From CAYLLN01 sp964384375 (GTDB lineage: Bacteria > Planctomycetota > Planctomycetia > Pirellulales > Pirellulaceae), in NCBI GenBank assembly GCA_964384375.1, contig CAYLLN010000005.1:1-64000 (forward strand): a stretch of 64,000 nt of DNA, read 5' to 3'. Position numbers and translations under genes: made by a program. The notes under the pieces are model-generated. The model was not told the origin of the DNA and did no database searches. It saw only the letters and a list, made by a program, of their open reading frames with translations. This document shows, piece after piece, positions 25,151-33,215 of this stretch. The first letter of the stretch is position 1. The number at the start of each line of letters is the position of its first letter.

Positions 25151-26644
25151 ATGTCGAAGGTCGCCCTCTGGTTCGATCGCCTGCTAAAGAACAATTTCTT
25201 CCAGCCGGCGGATGCGATTTCGCTCAGCCTGTTTCGGTTTCTCTACGCCACGCTGCTGATCGTCACGCTCCTTCAGCGCGGCGACAAGTACGTCCGGATG
25301 TATGAAACCACGACGTGGTATCCGACGCCGCTCTTCGAGCTATCGGGGATTCCGCTTTTGAGCGTGCAGGTGTTTCAGATCCTGCAATGGGTGCTGCTCG
25401 GGTCGCTGGCCTTCGTAGCGATTGGCCTGTTCACGCGCACCGCAGCAACCGTCTCGTGGATCGCATTTTTCCTCGTCATGGGAACGTCGCTCGGTTTTGG
25501 CAAGTCGCCGCATACCGAGTACGTCGTTCACTCGACGAACATCGTCATCGTTGTGCTGCTGGTCCTGTCGGTCGCGCCGGCTGTGGCGACCTACGGAATC
25601 GACGGCTGGCGTCGCCGTGGCTGGCGCTGGCATCCGGACGAGAGCGGAATGGCGATCAGCGCCTGGCCGACGCAGCTCATCAAGCTGTCCCTCGCCCTGG
25701 CCTATTTCGGCGCGGGCTACTGCAAAGTCGCCACCAGCCCGCTCTGGGCCGACGGCTACACGCTCCAGGCGTTTTTGATGTCCAAGCACCTGATCATCGA
25801 CTGCGATGCCGGTGCCTGGGTCGCACAAAACTATTGGCTATGTCTGCTCCTGGGGATCGCCACGCTCGTACTGGAGCTGACGTTCTATCTCGTCGTGTTC
25901 TATCCGCGGCTGACGTGGTGGTACGTGGCGGCAGCGATCGGTTTTCACACGAGCATCTATCTGACGATGCGAATTAACTTCTTCCCGTACTACGGTCTGA
26001 CGTTCCTGATCTTCCTCGACTGGCCGACGATTCGCAGCCTCGCTTCGTGGTTCGCGAAGCTGGGACGGGGCATGATGGCCAGCGAAACCATCGGCCGGGC
26101 GACAGCGCCGCTCGCCCCGACGAAAAACATCCCCGTTGGCACACTGGGAAGCACGCTGGGTGATACGCTGGCGGCTCGTGCCGTGGTCGTGGGCCTGTGG
26201 GGCTTGCTCGCGGTCTGCATCTTTGCCCGCGTCGAGGCCTGGCCGCTCACGGACTATCGCGTCTTCAATTCACGCAACCGCATCCAGCGGGTCTGCGTCT
26301 ATCGCCTGGCGGGGATCGACGAAGCCGGTAAGCAGGTCTGGATTCCTCGCAGTTGGATGCCACAGTCCCCCACGTCGATCAACGGCCGCTTTCAGGCTCA
26401 CATGCGACATGGGACTGAGGCCGACGCTCAGGCGATGCTCGAAGAAATGGCCGCCCACATCGCCAAGTGCGATTCGAACGGTAAGATCAAGTCGGTCGTG
26501 CTCGTGCAGCGGAAGTTGCGACAGTCGTCCGACACGAACCTGCTGGAACCGGTCGATCTGCCGGTGGCCGAGCTCGCCCTCGGCAAGAGCGCTGAGCCCG
26601 CGGCGATCATCGCGACAGGCGAAGGCGGGACCGAGCTGCGTTAG
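25151..26644 (+). CDS. HTTM-domain (vitamin K-dependent gamma-carboxylase-like) membrane protein
   Basis: A 497-residue protein. ADAISLSLFRFLYATLLIV opens the HTTM region, a set of horizontally transferred transmembrane helices related to gamma-glutamyl carboxylase. Helices follow through about residue 390, including AYFGAGYCKVATSPLWADGY and LTWWYVAAAIGFHTSIYLTMRINFFPYYGLTFLIF. The last 120 residues form a soluble domain (VFNSRNRIQRVCVYRLAG to the end). True carboxylases need a catalytic Lys, but here only the fold can be claimed. In bacteria these proteins often occur alone. It stops 11 bases before the convergent DUF4404 gene. Confidence 0.85.
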   Translation: MSKVALWFDRLLKNNFFQPADAISLSLFRFLYATLLIVTLLQRGDKYVRMYETTTWYPTPLFELSGIPLLSVQVFQILQWVLLGSLAFVAIGLFTRTAATVSWIAFFLVMGTSLGFGKSPHTEYVVHSTNIVIVVLLVLSVAPAVATYGIDGWRRRGWRWHPDESGMAISAWPTQLIKLSLALAYFGAGYCKVATSPLWADGYTLQAFLMSKHLIIDCDAGAWVAQNYWLCLLLGIATLVLELTFYLVVFYPRLTWWYVAAAIGFHTSIYLTMRINFFPYYGLTFLIFLDWPTIRSLASWFAKLGRGMMASETIGRATAPLAPTKNIPVGTLGSTLGDTLAARAVVVGLWGLLAVCIFARVEAWPLTDYRVFNSRNRIQRVCVYRLAGIDEAGKQVWIPRSWMPQSPTSINGRFQAHMRHGTEADAQAMLEEMAAHIAKCDSNGKIKSVVLVQRKLRQSSDTNLLEPVDLPVAELALGKSAEPAAIIATGEGGTELR

Positions 26645-26655
26645 CTGGCTCGCGT

Positions 26656-26919
26656 TTAGATTCCCATCTGGCCGAGCATGTCGATCAAGCGGTTGAGCAC
26701 CACCGCCAGATTGGGATGCGACGCTTCCAGCTCGATGACCCGGTCCTTGAGCGAGCCGGAGTCGTTCTCGTTGCCGGCCGGTGCTTCGTCGCGATGCAGT
26801 GCGGCAATCATCGCCGATGCCGCCTCGGCCAATTGCTGCCGGGTCGGTTCGTCGAGCGAGCGAGCCGATTTCAGTTCCGCGACAAGCTCGGTCAGCAAGT
26901 TGGAGAGGCGATCGTTCAT
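26656..26919 (-). CDS. DUF4404 small helical protein
   Basis: An 87-residue acidic protein, probably two helices joined by a short linker: LSNLLTELVAELKSARSLDEPTRQQLAEAASAM, then LEASHPNLAVVLNRLIDMLGQMGI. This is the pattern of the DUF4404 family, whose function is unknown. It lies between the HTTM gene and prmC. Its start is 52 bases from the prmC stop, so it may be the last gene of the rpmE-prfA-prmC transcript. Confidence 0.8.
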   Translation of the reverse strand: MNDRLSNLLTELVAELKSARSLDEPTRQQLAEAASAMIAALHRDEAPAGNENDSGSLKDRVIELEASHPNLAVVLNRLIDMLGQMGI

Positions 26920-26971
26920 AGGAGCTTAATGGAAATTGCTCGGCTTTAAGGAGTGACCTTCAGGATTATAG

Positions 26972-27850
26972 CTACGCTGCTTCCTTTCGGGTTGCCTTTA
27001 CGACGCGAGCCTGCTGGGCCAAATCCTTGACGATGGTCGCCGGCTCAAAGCGGCCGTCCGCGGCGATCAGTTCGACGACGCGAGGAGCGATCATTGGGCT
27101 GACTTCCAGGGCCAAGAGGCCGCCGGGGAGCAGGCGCTCGGCAGCTTGCGGAATGAGTCGCTCAATGATTTCGGTTCCGGTCGGTCCAGAAACAAGGGCC
27201 AGCTTGGGCTCGTGGTCCTTCACTTGCGGGACGAGAGTGGCGTACTCACCATCGGAAACGTACGGCGGATTGCTGACGATCGCGGCAAACGCAGGCTTGG
27301 CCGGCAAAGCGGCCAGCAGGTCTCCTTGGACGAAGTCGATCCGGTCGGCAACGCCGTGTGTCGTCGCGTTCTCGCGAGCAACGGCAAGTGCCGCGGTGCT
27401 GATGTCGATGGCGGTGATGCGAACGTCCGGCGCATGTTTAGCAATGGCGACGGCAATCGCCCCGCTGCCGGTGCCGATATCTGCTACGCGAGGATCCTGC
27501 GGACCTCCGGCTTTCAGATGATCGAGTGCCGCGAGTACAACGAACTCCGTCTCCGGCCGCGGAATCAGCACGTCGGGAGTGACGTGGAAGCGGAGCGAGA
27601 AGAACTCGCGCTGGCCGACGAGATACGCCACCGGCACGCCGTCGGCACGGCGTTTCACCAGTTCGCGGAACTTCGTCCTGATCTCTTCGCTCACCACCTC
27701 ATCGAAGGCGGCATAGAGCATGATCCGCTCGCACCCCTTGGCCGACGCGAGCAGCACTTCCGCGTCGAGGCGGGGGCTCTCCGAGCCGCGCTGCTTCAGG
27801 AAGTCGGTGGTCCAGGTGAGCAGCTTGAGGACCGTCCATGACTCAGACAT
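26972..27850 (-). CDS. prmC: Release factor N5-glutamine methyltransferase
   Basis: A 292-residue SAM-dependent methyltransferase that modifies the Gln of the GGQ loop in release factors. An N-terminal helical domain (about 1-85) contains the family's RLDAEVLLA segment. The catalytic domain has VADIGTGSGAIAVAIAKH for SAM, RITAIDISTAALAVARENA, and the substrate-binding IVSNPPYVSDGEY with the diagnostic NPPY. It follows prfA, whose product it methylates. Between them lies a large inverted repeat (27851-27946) directly abutting its ATG, leaving no visible Shine-Dalgarno. Its translation may therefore depend on coupling or on unfolding of that hairpin. Confidence 0.95.
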   Translation of the reverse strand: MSESWTVLKLLTWTTDFLKQRGSESPRLDAEVLLASAKGCERIMLYAAFDEVVSEEIRTKFRELVKRRADGVPVAYLVGQREFFSLRFHVTPDVLIPRPETEFVVLAALDHLKAGGPQDPRVADIGTGSGAIAVAIAKHAPDVRITAIDISTAALAVARENATTHGVADRIDFVQGDLLAALPAKPAFAAIVSNPPYVSDGEYATLVPQVKDHEPKLALVSGPTGTEIIERLIPQAAERLLPGGLLALEVSPMIAPRVVELIAADGRFEPATIVKDLAQQARVVKATRKEAA

Positions 27851-27946
27851 GGTTCAAAGTTCAAAGTTCAAAGTTCAAGGTTCAAAGTTGGCCGCGAAGA
27901 CAATTGTATCAGCTTTGAACTTTGAACTTTGAACATGGAACCTTGA
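27851..27946. repeat. GTTCAAA-repeat inverted hairpin between prfA and prmC
   Basis: The arm at 27851-27889 is five GTTCAAAG/GTTCAAGG-like units in tandem. The arm at 27911-27946 is the complementary CTTTGAA series. They can pair over more than 25 bp with a loop of about 21 bases. The first arm touches the prmC start codon and the second begins 2 bases after the prfA stop. It may be a terminator-like or translation-control element, or simply an interspersed repeat. Confidence 0.75.
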
Positions 27947-27948
27947 AC

Positions 27949-29034
27949 TCACGCATCGAGTCCACCCATTTCGCCGCGGAGCTCGTTTCGGTCGTGCTCG
28001 ATCAGTGCGTCGGTCACCGGCTGGAAGTTGCCCTTGATGATCTGGTCGAGTTGGTTCACGGTGTAACCGATGCGGTGATCGGTCAGCCGGTTCTGCGGGA
28101 AGTTGTAGGTGCGAATTTTGTCGCTCCGATCGCCGCTGCCGACCATGGTTTTGCGTTCGGCGGCCCGCTTGGCTTGTTCCGCTTGTTGGTAGTGTTCGTA
28201 GAGTCGCGACTTGAGAATGCGAAGGGCCTTGGCGAGGTTTTTGTGCTGACTCTTTTCGTCCTGCATCGAGACGACGATGTTCGTTTCGTAGTGGGTCAGG
28301 CGGACGGCCGACTCGGTTTTGTTGACGTGCTGGCCGCCAGGGCCGCTGGCACAGAACTTGTCGAGACGATAATCGTCGGGCTTGAGGTTGATCTCCACGT
28401 CTTCCGGCTCCGGCAGCACGGCGACCGTGGCAGCCGAAGTGTGGACGCGCCCCTTCGATTCCGTCTCTGGAACTCGCTGCACGCGATGCGTTCCGCCTTC
28501 ATACCGCAATTCGCGAAAGACCCCTTCCCCCTCGAACGCGAGCGTGATCTTTGAGAAACCGCCCATTTCGGTCGGGCTGGCTTCCATGATCTCGATCTTC
28601 CACCCCTTCGCCTCGGCGTGGTGCTTGTACATCTGAAAGAGGTCGTGAGCGAAGAGAGCCGCTTCTTCGCCGCCGGTTCCGGCGCGGATTTCCATCACGC
28701 AGCGGGTGCGGTTGGCGTCTTCGCCGCCGACAGTCATCGTGAGGAGTTCGTCCCACAGAGCCTCGCGCTTGGCGCGGGCTTCGGGCAGCTCCATCTCCGC
28801 GAGTTCTTTCTCCTCGGGCGAGCCGCTCTCGGACATCTTCTTGAGCTGGGCGACTTCGTCAACAAGGTTCTTGAAGCGGCGGTACTTCGTCGCAACCTTC
28901 GTGAGCGAACCGTGCTCGCGAGCGACGGCGGCGAGCTTCGCCCCTTCGGCCAGCACGGCAGGGTCGGCCATCTGCTGTTCGAGCTGCTCGAACCGGCGAA
29001 GCTGGCTTTCAAGTTGATCGCGAATCGAGGACAT
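27949..29034 (-). CDS. prfA: Peptide chain release factor 1
   Basis: A 361-residue class I release factor reading UAA and UAG. Domain 1 is helical. The codon-recognition region carries HRVQRVPETESKGRVHTSA, the RF1 type (with PET in place of the more familiar PAT). The catalytic loop is ASGPGGQHVNKTESAVRLTH with GGQ. The C-terminal part ends DHRIGYTVNQLDQIIKG. Length and motifs are normal for RF1. It sits in the conserved order rpmE-prfA-prmC, with rpmE 152 bases upstream and prmC downstream beyond a long inverted repeat. Confidence 0.97.
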   Translation of the reverse strand: MSSIRDQLESQLRRFEQLEQQMADPAVLAEGAKLAAVAREHGSLTKVATKYRRFKNLVDEVAQLKKMSESGSPEEKELAEMELPEARAKREALWDELLTMTVGGEDANRTRCVMEIRAGTGGEEAALFAHDLFQMYKHHAEAKGWKIEIMEASPTEMGGFSKITLAFEGEGVFRELRYEGGTHRVQRVPETESKGRVHTSAATVAVLPEPEDVEINLKPDDYRLDKFCASGPGGQHVNKTESAVRLTHYETNIVVSMQDEKSQHKNLAKALRILKSRLYEHYQQAEQAKRAAERKTMVGSGDRSDKIRTYNFPQNRLTDHRIGYTVNQLDQIIKGNFQPVTDALIEHDRNELRGEMGGLDA

Positions 29035-29186
29035 CGACCAAGCTCCAAATCAATAGGACCAAAGTTCAACCCAATACCAAACACCAAGTGCGATGAGATC
29101 GCGGCGCTAACGAAAAGCGAACATTGGTGTGGAGCAGGCGAGGAACTTGGAACGGTTGAATGGAGCAGTTGCCGACCGGGCTTTAG

Positions 29187-29453
29187 CTATTCCTCGGTGG
29201 CGACGACGGCCTTCTTCTTCTTCACGGCCTTCGGCTTCTGGGCGCTCGTGTAAGTGCCGGCGGCGAATTTGTTCTGGAACTTCTCGATGCGGCCGGCCGT
29301 GTCGATGTACTTCAGCTTGCCGGTGAAGAACGGGTGACAAGCGGCGCAGATATCGACCTTCAGTTCCTTCTTCGTACTGCGGGTGACGAAGCTGTTGCCG
29401 CAAGAGCAGGTAACCGTGGTCGTAATGTACTGGGGATGAATGCCTTCTTTCAT
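29187..29453 (-). CDS. rpmE: 50S ribosomal protein L31 (zinc-binding form)
   Basis: An 88-residue protein starting MKEGIHPQYITTTVTCSCGN. Cys16, Cys18, Cys37 and Cys40 (CSC and CAAC) make the zinc ribbon, so it is the Cys-containing form and not the zinc-independent paralogue. HPFFTGKLKYIDTAGRIEKFQNKF is the conserved middle. The Lys/Ala-rich tail (about residues 70-88) is longer than in E. coli. It heads the rpmE-prfA-prmC cluster, and an AGGAA ribosome site precedes the ATG. Confidence 0.96.
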   Translation of the reverse strand: MKEGIHPQYITTTVTCSCGNSFVTRSTKKELKVDICAACHPFFTGKLKYIDTAGRIEKFQNKFAAGTYTSAQKPKAVKKKKAVVATEE

Positions 29454-29840
29454 GGCAGCGTTCCTGCGGAGGGGCGGGCCAGGTGTTTCAGAGACTCTGT
29501 GTTCAGCGACACTATGTCTTTAGCGACTCAGTGGCCGGCGACTTTGATTTCAAGGGAATCTCAGAGTTTATCGGCTGCCACCGAGCGGGACAAGTGGCGG
29601 CGCTGCGTCTGCTAGCGTAAAGCCTTGCGCCTGGGCAGTTTATGACGACTGGCACGTATCGGGATTTGGAGAAACTGCGGCAGCGAGGGCACGCGAGGGG
29701 ATGCCGTGGACTTCTGGCAATTTGGATAATCGGACTTCCCCAGCCGGGCCGAAAATAGAAAGAGGCTGCCGCTTGCAGCGCGATGCACGCGGCCGGGATC
29801 GCCAATCGGCTTTCCGGCCACCCTCGACAAGGATGTCTTT
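29454..29840. other. Divergent intergenic region (387 bp)
   Basis: Holds the promoter side of rpmE and the leader of the GT2-like gene. No convincing ORF, RNA or repeat was found. An ACAAGGA ribosome-site candidate lies at 29827-29833 before the GTG start at 29841. An L31-binding leader cannot be recognised by eye. Confidence 0.35.
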
Positions 29841-30806
29841 GTGCCTCGGCTTTCGATACTGATTCCGTGCCTGAGGGGCGCCGCCGAGTTCGACGCCGCG
29901 CTGGTGGCAACCTTGCAGCACCGGCCTGCCGGCTGCGAAGTCGTCGTGGTGCATCGCGAGTCGTACGACGATCCGTACAACCTGGCGGAAGAAGTCGAGT
30001 TTGTGCGGTCATCGGAGTCCTCGCTGTGCGGCCTGTTGAATGCGGGGCTGAAAGCGTCGAGCGGTGAAATCATTCACGTGCTGTCATGCGGCCTCGCGCC
30101 ATGCGAGGGCTGGACCGAAGCGGCACTCCGTCACTTTCAGGATGAAGAGGTCGCTGTCGTCGCTCCTGCCGTGATGCAGTCCAACGGCAAGCATCTGGCT
30201 GCGGCTGGTGTGCGATTCACCGCGGGTGGCAATCGCCGCGTCCTCACGGATAAACGCTTGCTGTCACCCGGATCGGGTCATTTGCGAGCCGCGATTGGCG
30301 GACCAACGCTGGCCGCCGGCTTCTATCGCCGCGATCTACTCGCGGCCATCGGCGGCTTCGATTGCGAAGCGACCGATTGGCTGGCCGATGTGTCGCTGGC
30401 GCTCGACCTCGCCGCGCTCGACCTTCGATGTGAGTTCGAGCCGTCCTCGCGTATCGTTCAAACAGCCGATCCGTGGGCCGGTGTCCCCAAGCAATCGGTC
30501 GCCCGCGGCCGCGCCGCCGAACGGCTGTTCTGGCGGCAAGCGGCACAAGGGAGTATGCCACTTGCTCTCGCGGCACATCCGATTGCTGTGGCGATCGACC
30601 GTCTTCGCGAACTGCCACAAATTGGTGGACTCGTTGGACGTGCCGCCGCTCTGGGCGAAGTCGGCAGCGTCCGTCGCAATCAGGCCCGCCTGGCCGATGC
30701 GGCTGCTCAACTTCGCGAGCAAGCCGAAGCCCGGGCCAAACTACTGTCGATCCGCAACTCAGCCGCCCCGCAAACCAGCGGCACGTCGCGGAGACGGGCC
30801 GCGTAA
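29841..30806 (+). CDS. Glycosyltransferase family 2-like protein lacking DxD
   Basis: A 321-residue protein from a GTG with AAGGA 7-8 bases upstream. The N-terminus RLSILIPCLRGAAEFDAAL, then CEVVVVHRESYDDPYN and LNAGLKASSGEIIHVLSCG, follows the GT-A nucleotide-sugar fold. Where family 2 normally has a DxD-type motif before a GW, this one reads LSCGLAPCEGW. The metal-binding acids are missing, so it may be inactive or use another mechanism. GPTLAAGFYRRDLLAAIGGFD and DWLADVSLALDLAAL are typical second-half segments. The C-terminal 70 residues are Ala/Arg-rich helices. It stands alone between rpmE and the sigma/anti-sigma pair. Confidence 0.7.
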   Translation: MPRLSILIPCLRGAAEFDAALVATLQHRPAGCEVVVVHRESYDDPYNLAEEVEFVRSSESSLCGLLNAGLKASSGEIIHVLSCGLAPCEGWTEAALRHFQDEEVAVVAPAVMQSNGKHLAAAGVRFTAGGNRRVLTDKRLLSPGSGHLRAAIGGPTLAAGFYRRDLLAAIGGFDCEATDWLADVSLALDLAALDLRCEFEPSSRIVQTADPWAGVPKQSVARGRAAERLFWRQAAQGSMPLALAAHPIAVAIDRLRELPQIGGLVGRAAALGEVGSVRRNQARLADAAAQLREQAEARAKLLSIRNSAAPQTSGTSRRRAA

Positions 30807-30845
30807 GCGTGCCCCGACCACGGCGGCGTCCTTCAGCGATGGCGA

Positions 30846-31661
30846 TCAGCCTTCCGCCTCCAATTCTCCGACAAGTCTCTCCAACTCGCTTACGTCGCGA
30901 ATTCCCACGACGGTTACGTACCCATGATGGATGGGCCACGACGCAGCGAGGCCGTTGCGAAGCTCGACCAGGCAACATGCTTTCCCCTGGCACTGCGTGC
31001 GGACGGACGGCCGCTCGTGAAACCACTCCGCCTGCTCCTTTTCGTGTTCCAAGACCACGAGGGAAACGACGCCGCCTTGTGCGTAGGTCGTTTGTACGCA
31101 ATCGCAGCAGGGCATTCTTAGCAAGCATCGTTCCACGACCACATGGTCGCCCAGGAGGCGATCGGGCGTTACCGTCGGTCGCTTGAGAGCGGCCGAGGCC
31201 CCGGCTTTATCCACGCGAACACTGCTATACCTGTGCGGCAAGACCTCGACGGCCTTTGCAGGGGTTTGCTCATACGATTTCAAGAACTGGTCGAACGCAA
31301 CGATCATGTCGGAGTGACGATGCGGCCGTTCGACAATGCTCCAGATCGTTATGCCGACCAGCACCACGGCAGCGACCGCAGCGATGACTCCGACCAGGAG
31401 CTTTCGGCTCCCCGACGCAATTGGCTCCTTCGCGACACATTGCTCGGTTTGAAGCATCGCTTCGACTTGTGGTAACAGCGATGCAGGAGCCTTCGGTTGG
31501 TGCGCTGCTTCCACGAGACCAGACAGCTTCCCCAGGGACTCGATACGGCGCGAGCACTCCGAGCATTCAGAAAGGTGCTCGACCACCAGGCGATGCTCGC
31601 CTGGGGAGAGTTCGCCGTCGTGAAACGGCGAAAGCAGCGGAATGACTTGCTCGCAATTCAT
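30846..31661 (-). CDS. Zinc-binding anti-sigma factor with Cys-rich periplasmic domain
   Basis: A 271-residue membrane protein. The cytoplasmic N-terminus MNCEQVIPLLSPFHDGELSP, with H29, C33 and C36 (HLSECSEC, HxxxCxxC), is the ZAS anti-sigma domain that binds an ECF sigma factor. One transmembrane helix lies at about 87-108 (VGVIAAVAAVVLVGITIWSI). The outer domain carries the Cys-rich pairs MPCCDCVQTT and CQGKACCLVEL, which could sense metal or redox state. It starts 4 bases after the stop of the ECF sigma gene, the usual sigma then anti-sigma order. Confidence 0.85.
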   Translation of the reverse strand: MNCEQVIPLLSPFHDGELSPGEHRLVVEHLSECSECSRRIESLGKLSGLVEAAHQPKAPASLLPQVEAMLQTEQCVAKEPIASGSRKLLVGVIAAVAAVVLVGITIWSIVERPHRHSDMIVAFDQFLKSYEQTPAKAVEVLPHRYSSVRVDKAGASAALKRPTVTPDRLLGDHVVVERCLLRMPCCDCVQTTYAQGGVVSLVVLEHEKEQAEWFHERPSVRTQCQGKACCLVELRNGLAASWPIHHGYVTVVGIRDVSELERLVGELEAEG

Positions 31662-31665
31662 GGTG

Positions 31666-32283
31666 TCAGCCGTCCCACCCCAGCGCGCGGAGCCGCTCTT
31701 GTAACTCGTCCCGCGCTCGGCTCAGGCGGGATGCGACGGTCCCCTCGGGAATTCCCAGGACGGAGGCAATTTCCCGATACGACAGTCCCTCGACCTCGCG
31801 GAGCACGAAGATCGATCGCAATTCAGGATCGAGTCCGCCCAGCGCGCGGTCCAACAGCTCGCGCGCCTCTATCTGACGGCGCTCGTCCGATCCCTTGTCT
31901 TCAGCGTCCGCGTCCAATTCCGATAACCCGTAGGTTCGCCGGCGGCGGAGGTGCTGCATCGCCTCGTTCACCGTGACCTTGTACAGCCAGGTCGTGAACA
32001 GCGACCCTCCGCGAAATCTGTCGATACTCCGAAAAACTTGCAGATATACCTGCTGACAAACGTCCTCGGCGTCTTGAACTCCCACCAACCGCAACACGAC
32101 TCGATACACCAGATCCTGCGTTTGCTGGACCAGGTGACGCTGCGCAGCGGGATCCTTGCGTAGGCAACCATCGAGAACGTCCGCGAAGCAATCACTGGGG
32201 GCTGCCTCGCTTTCCTCGCTCCCAATGTTGGATGCCGGTGGGAGCAGATTTCTTCGCACGCAGTCGAGGGCAATTTCGGTCAT
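31666..32283 (-). CDS. ECF RNA polymerase sigma factor
   Basis: A 205-residue sigma factor from the ATG at 32283. The longer in-frame start at 32532 gives a region with no family resemblance. Region 2 shows LVQQTQDLVYRVVLRLVGVQDAEDVCQQVYLQVFRSIDRFRG and FTTWLYKVTVNEAMQHLRRR. Region 4 shows LDPELRSIFVLREVEGLSYREIASVLGIPEGTVASRLSRAR, the helix-turn-helix that reads the -35 element. It forms a pair with the ZAS anti-sigma gene 4 bases downstream. The divergent secreted CC-motif protein is an obvious candidate target. Confidence 0.93.
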   Translation of the reverse strand: MTEIALDCVRRNLLPPASNIGSEESEAAPSDCFADVLDGCLRKDPAAQRHLVQQTQDLVYRVVLRLVGVQDAEDVCQQVYLQVFRSIDRFRGGSLFTTWLYKVTVNEAMQHLRRRRTYGLSELDADAEDKGSDERRQIEARELLDRALGGLDPELRSIFVLREVEGLSYREIASVLGIPEGTVASRLSRARDELQERLRALGWDG

Positions 32284-32591
32284 GGATTGCGCCTTCCCCT
32301 CGGTCGATCGTTCGGCGAAGTCAGATTCGCTGAAAGACTCGCAAGTCTGATGCCGACCCTCTGCGGCGGAAAACGAGGCGTCTGCATTCCATGGTGGACC
32401 AATGCCGGGAATATGCGCGCGCGAGCGCGCGAAATCGCACACGCCAGTCCAGACGGAACCTGCGAAGTTTCGTTCGGCAGGCAAGAAGAAATCAAAGACG
32501 GTCGCATCGAACTTATTAGTAGCCTCGTTCACGAGAAGTCGCCGTATGCGACGTTCCGCTGCCTAACCCAATGACATCGTGGAGGTTTCGT
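32284..32591. other. Divergent intergenic region (308 bp) with a CG palindrome
   Basis: Separates the ECF sigma gene from the secreted protein gene. An alternating GCGCGCGAGCGCGC at 32417-32430 is nearly self-complementary. A GGAGG at 32581-32585 is the ribosome site for the plus-strand gene. Sigma-dependent promoters are expected here but cannot be fixed by eye. Confidence 0.4.
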
Positions 32592-33137
32592 ATGTACACA
32601 GTCTCTCAGAAACTGTTGCTGGTTGCCATCATTTGTGCCGCGGCTTTGGTCGCGACGGGGCCTGCATTCGCCCAGAAGGATGCGGGGGCGAAGACCCGCG
32701 GAGAACACAGCGTTCCGTTCTGGTCCTCCAGGTCATCGGCGCGCCAGCTCACGACGGCTCACGACTATGCACGCGACTTCCAACGATACATCGCCGCCAA
32801 CCCGAAGCCTGATCCAGTCGTCGTGAAGGAAGTCACTACGCAAATTGGCAACAGCCTTGCGGAAGCCAAGAAGCACCTGGCGCAGCTCAAGAAGGACTTT
32901 GCGGGCAACAAAGAAGCTGTCACCGGCATCGAGAGCCTGGAAAAGGACCTGACGGCTGCATTCGATCATCACACGCTCTTGTGCGAGTGCTGCGAGCAAG
33001 AGAAGTTTGACAAGATCAAGACGATGGAATGCTGTACCGATCTGGCGAAGCACCTGGACAAGGTTCTGACGGATCACGACGCATTGATGCATAAGCTGAG
33101 CCCAGCACCCTCCACCACGACGAAGAAGGGGAAGTAG
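32592..33137 (+). CDS. Secreted helical protein with CECC/ECC motifs
   Basis: A 181-residue protein from the ATG at 32592 (GGAGG 7 bases upstream). The signal peptide ends about GPAFAQK. The mature protein is charged and helical: ARDFQRYIAANPKPDP, then long helices with IGNSLAEAKKHLAQLKKDF and IESLEKDLTAAFDHHTLLCECCEQEKF, followed by MECCTDLAKHLDKVLTDHDALMHKL. The closely placed HH, CECC and ECC are likely metal ligands on neighbouring helices, so copper or zinc handling in the periplasm is a reasonable guess. It is divergent from the ECF sigma/anti-sigma pair whose sensor is also Cys-rich. I do not recognise a named family. Confidence 0.65.
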   Translation: MYTVSQKLLLVAIICAAALVATGPAFAQKDAGAKTRGEHSVPFWSSRSSARQLTTAHDYARDFQRYIAANPKPDPVVVKEVTTQIGNSLAEAKKHLAQLKKDFAGNKEAVTGIESLEKDLTAAFDHHTLLCECCEQEKFDKIKTMECCTDLAKHLDKVLTDHDALMHKLSPAPSTTTKKGK

Positions 33138-33215
33138 GACCAGTCGCGGTTTGGACAATGACGCCTCCTCCGCACTCCGGCAATGCCTGCGGAGGAGGCG
33201 AGCGAACCCTGAGGG

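Noticed and set aside
32417..32430. GCGCGCGAGCGCGC as a transcription terminator
   Set aside because: The stem would have a two-base loop and no T run. It lies between divergent starts, where a terminator is not expected.
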